Shown piece by piece: positions 16,704 to 25,184 of a stretch of DNA of 64,000 nucleotides. The position numbers and the translations under genes were made by a program. The notes beneath the pieces were generated by a model. That model saw only the letters and a program-made list of their open reading frames with translations, did not search any database and was not told where the DNA came from. Each line of letters begins with the position of its first letter. Within the stretch, counting starts at the first letter, position 1. The DNA is taken from contig NZ_CP022364.1 of the NCBI RefSeq assembly GCF_003119115.1, forward strand, positions 1,016,501 to 1,080,500. The letters are read 5' to 3'. Origin of the DNA: Azospirillum sp. TSH58 (GTDB lineage Bacteria; Pseudomonadota; Alphaproteobacteria; Azospirillales; Azospirillaceae).

Positions 16704-17939
16704 CTACCTCACCAGCGTTGCCGCCGGTCGAACAAAGCTCTTGCGGCCGCGCTTGAACCCCATGAGGGGCACGGCTATTCCGCCGAAGGCGTCGGTCTCG
16801 TCATCGGCATCGAGCACGATCATGTCCGCCTGTCCGCCGACCGCGATGCCATAGTCCGCGATCCGCATCAGTCGGGCGGCCCCGGTCGAGATCATATCGA
16901 GGCAGTCGCCGAAGCTCTCAGGCCCCAGATGCATGAGGTTCGCATAGAGGTTGCCCATGCGGAGCAGCGAGCCGTCGCCAAAGGGCGTGAAGGGATTCAG
17001 GACATTGTTGGTCGCGACCGAAACGCCAACGCCGCCTTCCGCCAGCCGATGAACCGGCGCCACCCCGCGCGGCGCCCGATGGTTGACATCGCGCCCGTTG
17101 AGATAGAGATCCGTCGCGGGCAGGGCCGTAACCCCCACGCCGGCATCGGCCAGGAGAGCGATCATCCGCCCCAGCGCGGCATCATCGATGGCCGCGAGCT
17201 TGGTGGCATGGCCGACGGTGACCCGCCCCTGCCAGCCCGCCGCCATCGTCCGCCGGCAGATCTCCTCGAGATGGGACCAGCTGGGATCGAGATCGAAATC
17301 CAGATGAAAATCGAGATCGACGTCGTGCGCCACCGCCAGCGCGAAGATCCGTTCCATCTGCAGCGAAGGGTCGGCATCGGTGTAAGGACAGCCGCCCAGG
17401 AGGTCCGCCCCCTCCGCCAAGGCCTGGGCCAGCAGCCGTTCGACCGCCGGGTCATGGGTCATCCCCTCCTGCGGGAAGACGCAGATCGACAGATCGATGG
17501 CGAAGGCGTAATCCCGCTTGAGCCGCTTCATCGCCTCGAAACTGCGCAGGCCAACCAGCGGATCGAGTTCCACATGGGACCGCATGTGCATGGTGCCCTG
17601 CGTGATCGCGCGCTCCAGGGTGCGGGCGCCGCGCTCGTAGACATCCTCGATCGTGAAATCCCTTTTCAGGCGGGAAACCGCGGCGATTGCCCCCTTCAGT
17701 CCGCCGCCGGCATCGCGGCACCGGCAGAGCAGGCAGGATTTGTCGAGATGGATGTGCGTATCGACCAGCCCCGGCAGGACGAGACGCCCGCCGGCGTCCT
17801 CCTCCACGACGGCCGTGGCGGCCAAGGCAGGGCCGATGGCGGCGATCCTACCTTGCCTGACCGCGATATCCTGCAGGCCTTGCCCTCCCCTCAGGCGGGC
17901 GTTGCGCAAGAGAAGGTCGAAAATCTGGTTCTGCGTCAT
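16704..17939 (-). CDS. Amidohydrolase family protein (cytosine deaminase/AtzC-like)
   Basis: 411-aa TIM-barrel metal-dependent hydrolase. The first metal site is DTHIHLDKS (HxH), further ligands lie in FHLDFD and TVGHATK, and the catalytic Asp is in LPATDLYLNGRD. The HxHxDKS pattern is shared with cytosine deaminase-like and AtzC-like enzymes acting on C-N bonds of heterocycles. ATG 17939 is preferred over an upstream frame that extends into the operator. It is divergent from the SnoaL-like gene, in a cluster with a GntR regulator, ABC transporter and Ggt-family enzyme. Confidence 0.87.
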   Translation of the reverse strand: MTQNQIFDLLLRNARLRGGQGLQDIAVRQGRIAAIGPALAATAVVEEDAGGRLVLPGLVDTHIHLDKSCLLCRCRDAGGGLKGAIAAVSRLKRDFTIEDVYERGARTLERAITQGTMHMRSHVELDPLVGLRSFEAMKRLKRDYAFAIDLSICVFPQEGMTHDPAVERLLAQALAEGADLLGGCPYTDADPSLQMERIFALAVAHDVDLDFHLDFDLDPSWSHLEEICRRTMAAGWQGRVTVGHATKLAAIDDAALGRMIALLADAGVGVTALPATDLYLNGRDVNHRAPRGVAPVHRLAEGGVGVSVATNNVLNPFTPFGDGSLLRMGNLYANLMHLGPESFGDCLDMISTGAARLMRIADYGIAVGGQADMIVLDADDETDAFGGIAVPLMGFKRGRKSFVRPAATLVR

Positions 17940-17963
17940 CTCAGATCCGGCGTGACATTTGCA

Positions 17964-17980
17964 TGCATAAATCGTATGCA
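17964..17980. promoter_or_regulatory. Inverted repeat in divergent promoter, probable GntR operator
   Basis: TGCATA, spacer AATCG, TATGCA forms a perfect dyad in the 79-bp gap between the amidohydrolase and SnoaL-like genes. The TGCATA(C) half-site recurs at 19271-19277 and 19363-19369 upstream of the ABC transporter, supporting one regulator for the cluster. Confidence 0.65.
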
Positions 17981-18018
17981 CTTTCGATGCCATCGTGACC
18001 ACACTTGCGGAGTTCCCA

Positions 18019-18417
18019 ATGAGCGAGATGACCGAACGCGATCTGCAGGCCGTGAAGGATTATCTGGATGCCTCCATGGCGCCCGATCCCGTGCGCGCGG
18101 CGAAACATGTGGCCCCGGGCTTCATCTGCCGCTTCACCGGGCATCGCGTTTTCGATACGCCGAGCGGGCCGACCGGCTTCAACGCCGCCCGCTACAAATG
18201 GGTGAAGAAGCGGATCGAGCGCTATGACGTGGTGCCGGGCGAGACGGAAACCATCGTCTACAGCCTCGGCTACCTGTACGGCGCCTGGCCGGACGGCACG
18301 CCCTTCGACAACAACCGCTATGTCGACCGCTTCGTGGTGCGGGACGGGCTGATCGTCGAAACCGATGTCTGGAACGACAGCGCCGAATGGATCCTCGACC
18401 CCTCCTGCGCCCGCTGA
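18019..18417 (+). CDS. SnoaL-like (NTF2-fold) protein
   Basis: 132-aa protein with an NTF2/SnoaL-like pattern: N-terminal helix ERDLQAVKDYLDASM, then strands including FICRFTGHRVFD and a C-terminal DGLIVETDVWNDSAEWIL. Such proteins act as small isomerases, hydrolases or ligand-binding modules. ATG 18019 follows GGAG. It is divergent from the amidohydrolase, sharing its operator. The function is not recognisable beyond the fold. Confidence 0.75.
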   Translation: MSEMTERDLQAVKDYLDASMAPDPVRAAKHVAPGFICRFTGHRVFDTPSGPTGFNAARYKWVKKRIERYDVVPGETETIVYSLGYLYGAWPDGTPFDNNRYVDRFVVRDGLIVETDVWNDSAEWILDPSCAR

Positions 18418-18445
18418 CCTGATCCGCCGACCCGACCCGCCGACC

Positions 18446-18491
18446 TGGATATCCTGGCGCTCTTACTCGGTGTAGGGCGCCAGGATATCCA
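18446..18491. terminator. Bidirectional terminator-like stem overlapping the gntR-type 3' end
   Basis: TGGATATCCTGGCGC (18446-18460) and GCGCCAGGATATCCA (18477-18491) form a perfect 15-bp stem with a 16-nt loop. The right arm encodes the last codons of the GntR-type gene and its stop lies in the loop. The two flanking genes converge here, so it can terminate both. Confidence 0.7.
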
Positions 18492-19167
18492 TGAGGTCGC
18501 GGCTCCTGGCGCCCGAGCTTTGCAGCAGCGCGCGGGAGGCTACGGCCTCCAAATGCTCATCCATGAGGGCGCAGGCCTTGTCGGCGGGGCCGGTCCGGAT
18601 CGCCTCGATCAGTTCCAGATGCTCATTCACCGCGCATTCGGACGAATGGGGCCGGCTGAAGACCGCCAGCGACAACCCCGCGCGGTAGCAGATCTCCGTC
18701 ACATAGCGGATCAGAACGGGCTTGCCGGTCATTTCCGCCAGCCGGACATGGAATTCCGTCGCAAGGCGGATCGAAATCCCCTCGGCGCCATGCCGGGCCT
18801 GATGTTCGGCTTCGACGATGGCTTTCAACTGCTTCACCTGGGCCTCGGTCAGCTTGCCGGCCAGATGCCGGACGACCTGACGCTCGAGATCGACCCGGAT
18901 GTCGAAGATGTCCCGCGCATCCTCGAAGGACGGCACGGCGACCACGGCGATGCGGTTCCGGCGCAGATCGACGAGGCCTTCCGCCGCCAACTGCCCGAGC
19001 GCGCTGCGGGCGATGGTCCGGCTGACGCCGAAGCGCTCGCCCAGCGAATCCTCCGGCAGCCGGTCTCCCGGCGAAAGCGCCCGCTCGATGATCGCGCGCC
19101 GCAAGGCCGTGCAGATCACCGCGACACGGTCGCCTCCGGTTTTCCTCGAACGCTTTTCCTCGGCCAT
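18463..19167 (-). CDS. GntR family regulator, FCD subgroup
   Basis: 234-aa regulator. The N-terminal winged helix reads ALRRAIIERALSPGDRLPED through FGVSRTIARSALGQLAAEGL (about residues 18-70). The C-terminal FCD domain has the metal/ligand residues in FDIRVDLERQ, EFHVRLAEMTG and HLELIEAIRTG. The start is ATG 19167, with GAGAGGG upstream (a GTG immediately precedes it). It is divergent from the ABC transporter operon and is the likely controller of both flanking units through TGCATA-type sites. Confidence 0.92.
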   Translation of the reverse strand: MAEEKRSRKTGGDRVAVICTALRRAIIERALSPGDRLPEDSLGERFGVSRTIARSALGQLAAEGLVDLRRNRIAVVAVPSFEDARDIFDIRVDLERQVVRHLAGKLTEAQVKQLKAIVEAEHQARHGAEGISIRLATEFHVRLAEMTGKPVLIRYVTEICYRAGLSLAVFSRPHSSECAVNEHLELIEAIRTGPADKACALMDEHLEAVASRALLQSSGARSRDLMDILAPYTE

Positions 19168-19269
19168 CACCGCCCTCTCCCACTCCGCTCTGCATAAGGG
19201 AGGTCAGGCGGGAATTCAACTCGCCAAGTGCCGCATTTGAATGCAACCGCCTCACCACCCTGCACAAAT

Positions 19270-19289
19270 GAGGTGCATACAAAAATTGT
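19270..19289. promoter_or_regulatory. TGCATACA site and TACAA-AAA-TTGTA dyad upstream of ABC operon
   Basis: The stretch TGCATACAAAAATTGTACAC contains a perfect 13-bp dyad (TACAA, AAA, TTGTA) beginning inside a TGCATACA half-site. A further TTGCATACAG lies at 19362-19371. They share the half-site seen at 17964-17980, consistent with GntR/FCD control. Confidence 0.55.
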
Positions 19290-19400
19290 ACACACTTTTT
19301 CTCGCCAAAAGCCCGTCACCCCTGACCTGGAGTGCGGCTCGTGCCGGAAGTTGGCGCACCTGTTGCATACAGTTCATCAGTCCGTCACGAGGTGCGCCGC

Positions 19401-20243
19401 ATGTCCCCATCCCAAGCCATCCAGCAAGGCCGCTCTTCCATCGCCGTCGAGCTTTCGCAGGCCGCCGTTTCGTTCGGCAAGCCGGGGAAGGCCGTCGCAG
19501 CCCTGCAGGAGACGAACCTTCGGATCGCCGAAGGCGAATTTGTCGCCCTGGTCGGCCCGTCGGGCTGCGGGAAGTCCACGATCCTGCGGCTGACGGCCGG
19601 CCTGCTGCATCCGACCCAGGGGGCCGTCCTCGTCGGCGGGCGCGAGGTGGGGGCCAAGGCCCTGCGCATCGGCATGGCCTTCCAGAATCCGACCATGCTG
19701 CCCTGGCTCACCATCGAGCGGAACGTCATGCTGCCGCTGAAGATCGTGCGGCCCTTCCGCTCCGACTACCGCGCCAAGCGCAAGACGGAGTATCGCGACC
19801 GGGTGCATGCCCTGCTGGCCGATGTCGGGCTCGACAAGTTCGCCGGCCATTATCCCTGGCAGCTGTCGGGCGGGATGCTGCAGCGCGCGAACCTCTGCCG
19901 CGCCCTCGTCCATGAACCGAGCCTGCTGCTGCTCGACGAGCCGTTCGGCGCCCTCGATCAGTTCACGCGCGAGGAGCTGTGGGGGACGATGCAGTCCCTG
20001 TGGCTGAAGCGCAAACCCACCGTCCTGCTCATCACCCACGACCTGAAGGAAGCGGGTTTCCTCGCCTCGCGCGTCTGCGTGATGAGCGCCCGCCCCGGCC
20101 GCATCATCGATGACAGCGCCGTCGATTTCCCCCGCCCGCGCACGATCCAGATGACCTTCGATTCCGATTTCGTCGCCCTCAACCAGCGCCTGCGCGACCT
20201 CATCATCGACGCGCGCACCGACACCGCCATCCGCGGAGCCTGA
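19401..20243 (+). CDS. Taurine/nitrate-type ABC transporter ATP-binding protein
   Basis: 280-aa ATPase of the SsuB/TauB/NrtD group. Walker A is GPSGCGKST, the Q-loop region is MAFQNPTMLPWLTIERN, the signature is LSGGMLQR, Walker B is LLLLDEPFGALDQFTRE, and the H-loop is ITHDLKEAGF. ATG 19401 follows GAGGTG; the longer frame upstream is promoter sequence. It forms an operon with a permease (gap 3 bp) and a binding protein. Confidence 0.92.
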   Translation: MSPSQAIQQGRSSIAVELSQAAVSFGKPGKAVAALQETNLRIAEGEFVALVGPSGCGKSTILRLTAGLLHPTQGAVLVGGREVGAKALRIGMAFQNPTMLPWLTIERNVMLPLKIVRPFRSDYRAKRKTEYRDRVHALLADVGLDKFAGHYPWQLSGGMLQRANLCRALVHEPSLLLLDEPFGALDQFTREELWGTMQSLWLKRKPTVLLITHDLKEAGFLASRVCVMSARPGRIIDDSAVDFPRPRTIQMTFDSDFVALNQRLRDLIIDARTDTAIRGA

Positions 20244-20246
20244 GCC

Positions 20247-21020
20247 ATGAGCTACGAACTGCGCCGTCGCCTCTGGGCGGCCATCCTCATCCTCGGCTTC
20301 TTCGCGGCCTGGGAATTCCTCTGCCTCGCCCTCCAGGTCTCCGATCTGGTCCTCCCCCGGCCGAGCCAGGTCTTCGCGACGCTGGTCGACCGCCTCGGCA
20401 TCCTCTGGCCCCATGTGCTGCAGACCCTCTGGACCACGATGATCGGCTTCATCCTGGGCGTCACCGTCGGGGTGGTCATCGGGGCGGCCATCGGCGTCTC
20501 CCGCACCGCCTACGACACGGTCTATCCCCTGCTGATCGGCTTTTCCTCGATCCCCAAGGTCGCCGTGGTGCCGATCTTCGTGCTGTGGTTCGGATCGGGC
20601 GCGACGCCGGCCATCCTCACCGCTCTGGCGATGTGCTTCTTCCCGATCGTCGTCAACATCGCGACCGGCCTCGCCACGACCGAACCGGAACTGGAGGACG
20701 TCCTGAAGTCGCTCGGGGCCAGCAAGCTCGACATCCTCTGGAACGTCGGGCTGCCCCGCACCATGCCCTTCTTCTTCGCCTCGCTGAAGATCGCCGTCAC
20801 CTTCGCCTTCGTCGGCAGCGTGCTGTCGGAAACCGTCGCCTCCAACAAGGGCATCGGCAACGTGATGATGACGGCCTCCTCGAACTTCGATGTGCCGCTG
20901 GTCTTCGCCGGCCTCTTCCTGCTCGCCGCCCTCGGCATCCTGCTCTACGTCGCCTTCTCGCTTGTCGAGGCGCGCGTCACCGGCTGGGCCTCCCGTCGGC
21001 AGGGCTTTGCTTCCGCCTGA
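20247..21020 (+). CDS. Taurine/nitrate-type ABC transporter permease
   Basis: 257-aa inner-membrane permease of the SsuC/TauC type. The coupling loop LEDVLKSLGASKLDILWNVG followed by LPRTMPF is the classic contact motif. GRG-like FSSIPKVAVVPIFVLWFGSG matches the family. It overlaps no gene and sits 3 bp after the ATPase. Confidence 0.92.
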   Translation: MSYELRRRLWAAILILGFFAAWEFLCLALQVSDLVLPRPSQVFATLVDRLGILWPHVLQTLWTTMIGFILGVTVGVVIGAAIGVSRTAYDTVYPLLIGFSSIPKVAVVPIFVLWFGSGATPAILTALAMCFFPIVVNIATGLATTEPELEDVLKSLGASKLDILWNVGLPRTMPFFFASLKIAVTFAFVGSVLSETVASNKGIGNVMMTASSNFDVPLVFAGLFLLAALGILLYVAFSLVEARVTGWASRRQGFASA

Positions 21021-21046
21021 ACCGTCACCCCGAAACGGAGCCTACC

Positions 21047-22069
21047 ATGTTGAAAAAGCTTTTCTCGACGCTTGCTCTCGGTCTTTGTCTGAGCGGGCCG
21101 GCGTTGGCCGAAACCAACATCAAGTTCACGCTCGGCTGGAAGACCCAGGGCTCCGACGCTCCCTTCCTGCTGGCGCAGCAGAAGGGCTACTTCAAGGCCG
21201 AAGGGCTGAATGTCACCATCGACCAGGGCGAAGGGTCGGCGGCCACCGTGACCCGCATCATGTCGGGTGCCTACGACGCCGGCTTCGGCGACATCAACGC
21301 GATCATCCAGAACGCGGCGACCCGCCCCGGCGAGGTGCCGGTCATGGTCTATCAGCTCTGGAACAAGCCGCCCTTCGCGATCGTCTCGAAGAAGACGACC
21401 AACATCACCAAGCCCGCCGATCTCGTCGGCAAGAAGCTGGGCGGCGCCCAGGGCACCCCGACCACCCGCCTCGTCACCGTGCTCGGCACGCTCAACAAGG
21501 TCGATATGACCAAGGTCGCCATCGAGAACATGGGGCCGAACCTGCAGGAGCCGATGCTGATCAAGGGCGACATCGACGGCGCCCTGGTCTTCAACATCAC
21601 CAGCTGGTTCAACCTGATCAACAACCGTCAGGACCCCGCCAAGGACTACAACTGGCTGCTGTTCGGCGAATTCGGCCTCGACCTCTATTCCAACGGCATG
21701 ATGGTCTCCCAGAAGCTGATCAAGGAGAAACCGGACGCCGTCGCCGGCCTCGTCCGCGCGGTCAACAAGGCGGCGGTGGAGATCGGCGCGGATGCCGAGG
21801 CCGGGGTGAAGGCGGTCCTTGCCTATGACAATCTGGCCAAGGAAGAGCTTGAGCGCGCCCGCATGAAGTTCTCCTACGAGCAGCTCATCCTGTCGCCCGA
21901 AGTCGACCGGATCGGCCTTGGCGATGTGGACGACGCGCGTCTCGCCCGCTCGATCGGCATCATGGTCGAAGGCTATCAGCTGACCGCCACGCCCAAGCCG
22001 GAACAGGTCTTCACCCGCCAGTTCCTGCCGCAGTTGGCCGACCGCAAGCTCGCCTACAAGGCCAACTGA
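21047..22069 (+). CDS. NMT1/ThiY-like ABC transporter substrate-binding protein
   Basis: 340-aa periplasmic binding protein. The signal peptide MLKKLFSTLALGLCLSGPALA ends at about residue 21. The mature start IKFTLGWKTQGSDAPFLLAQ followed by QKGYFKAEGLNVTIDQGEGS is characteristic of the NMT1/THI5-like group that binds pyrimidine, sulfonate or similar small ligands. ATG 21047 follows CGGAG. It would bind the compound later attacked by the amidohydrolase and the Ggt-family enzyme. Confidence 0.9.
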   Translation: MLKKLFSTLALGLCLSGPALAETNIKFTLGWKTQGSDAPFLLAQQKGYFKAEGLNVTIDQGEGSAATVTRIMSGAYDAGFGDINAIIQNAATRPGEVPVMVYQLWNKPPFAIVSKKTTNITKPADLVGKKLGGAQGTPTTRLVTVLGTLNKVDMTKVAIENMGPNLQEPMLIKGDIDGALVFNITSWFNLINNRQDPAKDYNWLLFGEFGLDLYSNGMMVSQKLIKEKPDAVAGLVRAVNKAAVEIGADAEAGVKAVLAYDNLAKEELERARMKFSYEQLILSPEVDRIGLGDVDDARLARSIGIMVEGYQLTATPKPEQVFTRQFLPQLADRKLAYKAN

Positions 22070-22080
22070 TCGCCGAAGAC

Positions 22081-22106
22081 AGCCCGGTCGGACCAGCGGC
22101 CGGGCT
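22081..22106 (+). terminator. Intra-operon terminator-like hairpin
   Basis: AGCCCGG (22081-22087) and CCGGGCT (22100-22106) form a 7-bp GC stem followed by a short T run, just after the binding-protein gene. It may reduce transcription into the downstream Ggt-family gene. Confidence 0.5.
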
Positions 22107-22124
22107 TTGCGCATGGGGGAACAG

Positions 22125-23705
22125 ATGAACGTCGCCCGGCCGGGAATGGTCACCAGCCCGCATCCCCTGGCATCCGAGGTCGGGGCCGCCGTCCTGGCGA
22201 GGGGCGGCACCGCCATCGAAGCGGCGGTCGCCATCGCCGCCAGCCTGTCCGTCGTCATGCCGCATTTCTGCGGGATCGGCGGCGATGCCATCTGGCTGGT
22301 GGCGGACCGGCAGGGACGGCAGCGCTGTTTCCTCGGCATCGGACAGGCGGCGGGCCGTCTTCCCGCCTATGATGCCGCGATCCCCCTGCGCGGCCCCGCC
22401 TCGACCGTCACCTCGGCCTGCGCGGTCGACAGCTGGGGTCGTGCGCTGGCCTACAGCGCGGATCAATGGGGCGGCGCCCGACCCTTCGCCGACCTCATCG
22501 CTCCCGCCATCGCCCTGGCCCGGGACGGCTACATCCCCGCCCGCTCGCAACATTTCTGGTTCGATTTCCGGCGCGACGAGATCCCGCACTGGGGACGCTT
22601 CGCGGATCATTTCAGCGCCGTCCCCGGTGAACTCTTCAAGCAGCCCGGTCTCGCCCGCAGCCTCTCCCTGCTGGCCGAGGACGGCTACCGGTCCTTCTAT
22701 GACGGGCGGCTCGGACGGCAACTGGCCGAGGGGTTGGCCGCCGCGGGCTCTCCTCTGGGGGCCGCGGATCTGGCGGCGACCCGGACGCGGGAGGAGGCTC
22801 CCGTCGGCTTGGACTACCGCGGGCTGACCCTGCTGGCCCCGCCGGCGCCGACGCAAGGCCTTTCCACGCTGGCGATCATGGGCATCCTCTCCCACTTCGA
22901 TCTGGCGGCCCTGCCCCCCGCAAGCCCGCTCCGTTACCACCTGCTGGTCGAGGCGGTGAAGCTGGCCTTCCTGGATCGGCCGCTCATCGCCGACCCCGAT
23001 GGTTCCGAGCCACCACCCTGGGATTTTCTCGACCCGCAGCGTCTGGCCGGGAAGGCCGAGGCCATTGACACGGCGCGCGCCCTGGCCTGGCCCCATCCCT
23101 ACCGCCATGGCGACACGGTCTTCTTCGCCGCAACCGACGAGCAGGGGCGTTGCGCGAGTGTCCTGCAGAGCACCTATTTCGATTGGGGCAGCGGTGTCCT
23201 GGTCGGCGACACCGGCGTCCTCTGGCAAAACCGTGGCGCGGCGTTCTCAACCGTTCCCAGCGGCCGCAACGCGATCAAGCCCGGCAAGCGGCCCTTCTAC
23301 ACCCTGAACCCCGGCATCGCCCTCAAGAACGGGGAACCCCACCTTCTCTACGGCACACAGGGTGCGGACGGCCAGCCGCAGACCCTTGCCGTGCTGCTCA
23401 CCGGCTTGATCGATCACGGCATGACGCCCGAGGAGGCGCTCGCCCAGTCCCGCTTCCTTCTGGGAAGGACCTTTTCCGACAGCCGCGACAGCCTCAAGGT
23501 CGAGGCGTCCCTGGGCGAGGCCGCGATGGCGGAACTTGCCGCCCTGGGGCATGAGGTGGCGATCCTTCCGGCCTTGTCGCCGATCTTCGGTCAGGCCGGG
23601 GCCATCAGCCTCACCGATGCAGGCACCATGTCCGGCGCCCATGATCCGCGTGGCGAAGGCGACGCGCTTCGATCTGACAGGCCACTGAAAAGTGACCGGC
23701 GATGA
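22125..23705 (+). CDS. Gamma-glutamyltransferase-family N-terminal nucleophile hydrolase (HpxW-like)
   Basis: 526-aa Ntn hydrolase of the Ggt family. The N-terminal part has the family run GGTAIEAAVAIAASLSVVMPHFCGIGGDA. The autocleavage nucleophile is probably the Thr of HGDTVFFAATDEQG, followed by the conserved SVLQSTYFDWGSGV and LNPGIALKNG. No signal peptide is seen, unlike secreted Ggt enzymes, so a cytoplasmic amidase such as the oxamate amidohydrolase HpxW is a better model. ATG 22125 has GGGGGA upstream. Last gene of the transporter operon. Confidence 0.83.
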   Translation: MNVARPGMVTSPHPLASEVGAAVLARGGTAIEAAVAIAASLSVVMPHFCGIGGDAIWLVADRQGRQRCFLGIGQAAGRLPAYDAAIPLRGPASTVTSACAVDSWGRALAYSADQWGGARPFADLIAPAIALARDGYIPARSQHFWFDFRRDEIPHWGRFADHFSAVPGELFKQPGLARSLSLLAEDGYRSFYDGRLGRQLAEGLAAAGSPLGAADLAATRTREEAPVGLDYRGLTLLAPPAPTQGLSTLAIMGILSHFDLAALPPASPLRYHLLVEAVKLAFLDRPLIADPDGSEPPPWDFLDPQRLAGKAEAIDTARALAWPHPYRHGDTVFFAATDEQGRCASVLQSTYFDWGSGVLVGDTGVLWQNRGAAFSTVPSGRNAIKPGKRPFYTLNPGIALKNGEPHLLYGTQGADGQPQTLAVLLTGLIDHGMTPEEALAQSRFLLGRTFSDSRDSLKVEASLGEAAMAELAALGHEVAILPALSPIFGQAGAISLTDAGTMSGAHDPRGEGDALRSDRPLKSDRR

Positions 23706-23915
23706 GCCTTGATCTGGATCTCGTCGCTTTGACGGACGCAGATTTCAAGTCGAGGCTCCCATCCCTGGTCAGTTCGCCCGTTCCGGTGCCGCGGACGGAA
23801 GTCGCTTCGCCGTGGCCGGTCTCGGTCTGACACCGTTTTCCGAGCGCCCTGCAGCGTCGCGTCGTCATGGCGTCCGAACGGCAGCACAGCGATCGAACGC
23901 TTCGGCTGCGGGCGC

Positions 23916-25040
23916 CTACTCCGCCACGGCGTCGCCTGGCTCGTTTCCCCCGCTCCATTCCCGAATGAGGCCGTACGCCACGGCCAGCAGCGTCGGGCCG
24001 AGAAAAATGCCGATCAGGCCGAAAGCGACGAGACCGCCGACGATGCCCAGGAAAATGATGATGAAGGGAAGATCGCTGCTTCTCCCGATCAGGATCGGGC
24101 GCAGGATGTTGTCGAGGCTGCCGACCAGCACGCCGACCCAGGCCACCAGAAAGATCGCCATGCCGGTGCGGCCCTGGCTGGCCAGCCAGAGCGCGGCGGG
24201 CAACCAGATCAGCGCCGGCCCCATCGGCACCAGCGTCAGGAAGAAGGTGATGAAACCGAGGAGCAGGGCGCCGGGAAGCCCCGCGATCCAATAGCCCAGG
24301 GTGGCGGCGATGGCTTGCACCAGCGCGGTGCCGAGCACGCCATGGACGACCCCGTTGATCGTATCGGCGGCAACATCGAGGGATTGCCGCGCACGGGCAC
24401 CGGCGATCCGTCCGACGATGCTGCGCAGCCGGTGCACGGCGGTGCGGCCGTCCCGATAGAGGAAGAAGGCGATCAGGACGCTCAGCGCGATCAGTGACGT
24501 CCCCGAGAGAAGATGCCCACCGCTTGCAAGGGCCCAATCGCGGATCTGGCCGAAATGGGGCTGGAGCGTCGCGCGCAGATTGGACTCGCCGCTCAACAGC
24601 ACGCTCCAGATCTCCTGCAGGCGGTCCCCGAGGATCGGGAGACCGACCAGCCAGTCCGGCAAGGGGGGAAGCCCCCGGTCCATGGCCGCGTGAACCGCTT
24701 CGAAGACCCGGAAGACATTTTCCGACAGCTTTATCCCAAGCGCGACGAGAGGCCCGACGAGAACCGCCATGATCATCAGCGTCATGATCGCCGCCGCCAG
24801 CGTTGTGCGGCCGCCGAGCGCGTGCTCGATGCGCCGGTGCAGCGGCCAGGTGCTGAAGGACAGGATGATCGCCCAGAGGATCGCCGCGATGAAGGGCCGC
24901 AACACGACGAAACAGCCGATCAGCAGGATCAGCATCATGGACAGCACGAGCGCCTTGCGGACATAGCTCATCTCGTGCCGCTCCGGGGACTCCGCGGCGT
25001 CGGCGTGCGGCATGAACCGGTCGTGAATAAAATCCGCCAT
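23916..25040 (-). CDS. AI-2E family (PerM-like) membrane permease
   Basis: 374-aa polytopic membrane protein. Two N-terminal hydrophobic segments (VLSMMLILLIGCFVVLRPFI and onward) are followed by a long amphipathic region and then clustered C-terminal segments with LPGALLLGFITFFLTLVP and DNILRPILIGRSSDLPFIII, which are hallmarks of the AI-2E/PerM family (TqsA-type exporters and Na/H antiporter-like members). ATG 25040 follows AAGGGG. It ends the long minus-strand run from 38739. The exported molecule is unknown. Confidence 0.9.
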   Translation of the reverse strand: MADFIHDRFMPHADAAESPERHEMSYVRKALVLSMMLILLIGCFVVLRPFIAAILWAIILSFSTWPLHRRIEHALGGRTTLAAAIMTLMIMAVLVGPLVALGIKLSENVFRVFEAVHAAMDRGLPPLPDWLVGLPILGDRLQEIWSVLLSGESNLRATLQPHFGQIRDWALASGGHLLSGTSLIALSVLIAFFLYRDGRTAVHRLRSIVGRIAGARARQSLDVAADTINGVVHGVLGTALVQAIAATLGYWIAGLPGALLLGFITFFLTLVPMGPALIWLPAALWLASQGRTGMAIFLVAWVGVLVGSLDNILRPILIGRSSDLPFIIIFLGIVGGLVAFGLIGIFLGPTLLAVAYGLIREWSGGNEPGDAVAE

Positions 25041-25184
25041 GGCTTGTGACCCCTTCAGGGCGCGATGGTCCAAACAGCCTTGCCGGTCTTGCAGAAGTTC
25101 ATCGGCAAAAGCTCATCGGACAGGGACTCCGCTGCTGCGCGCGCATGGTGAACCGGACATGACGGCAGAAGCGGCCGTGCGATC

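Noticed and set aside
23702..23830. Small plus-strand frame overlapping the Ggt-family stop by ATGA (about 42 codons)
   Set aside because: It has no ribosome-binding site of note and no recognisable feature, and it ends in a convergent gap. I could not support it as a gene.
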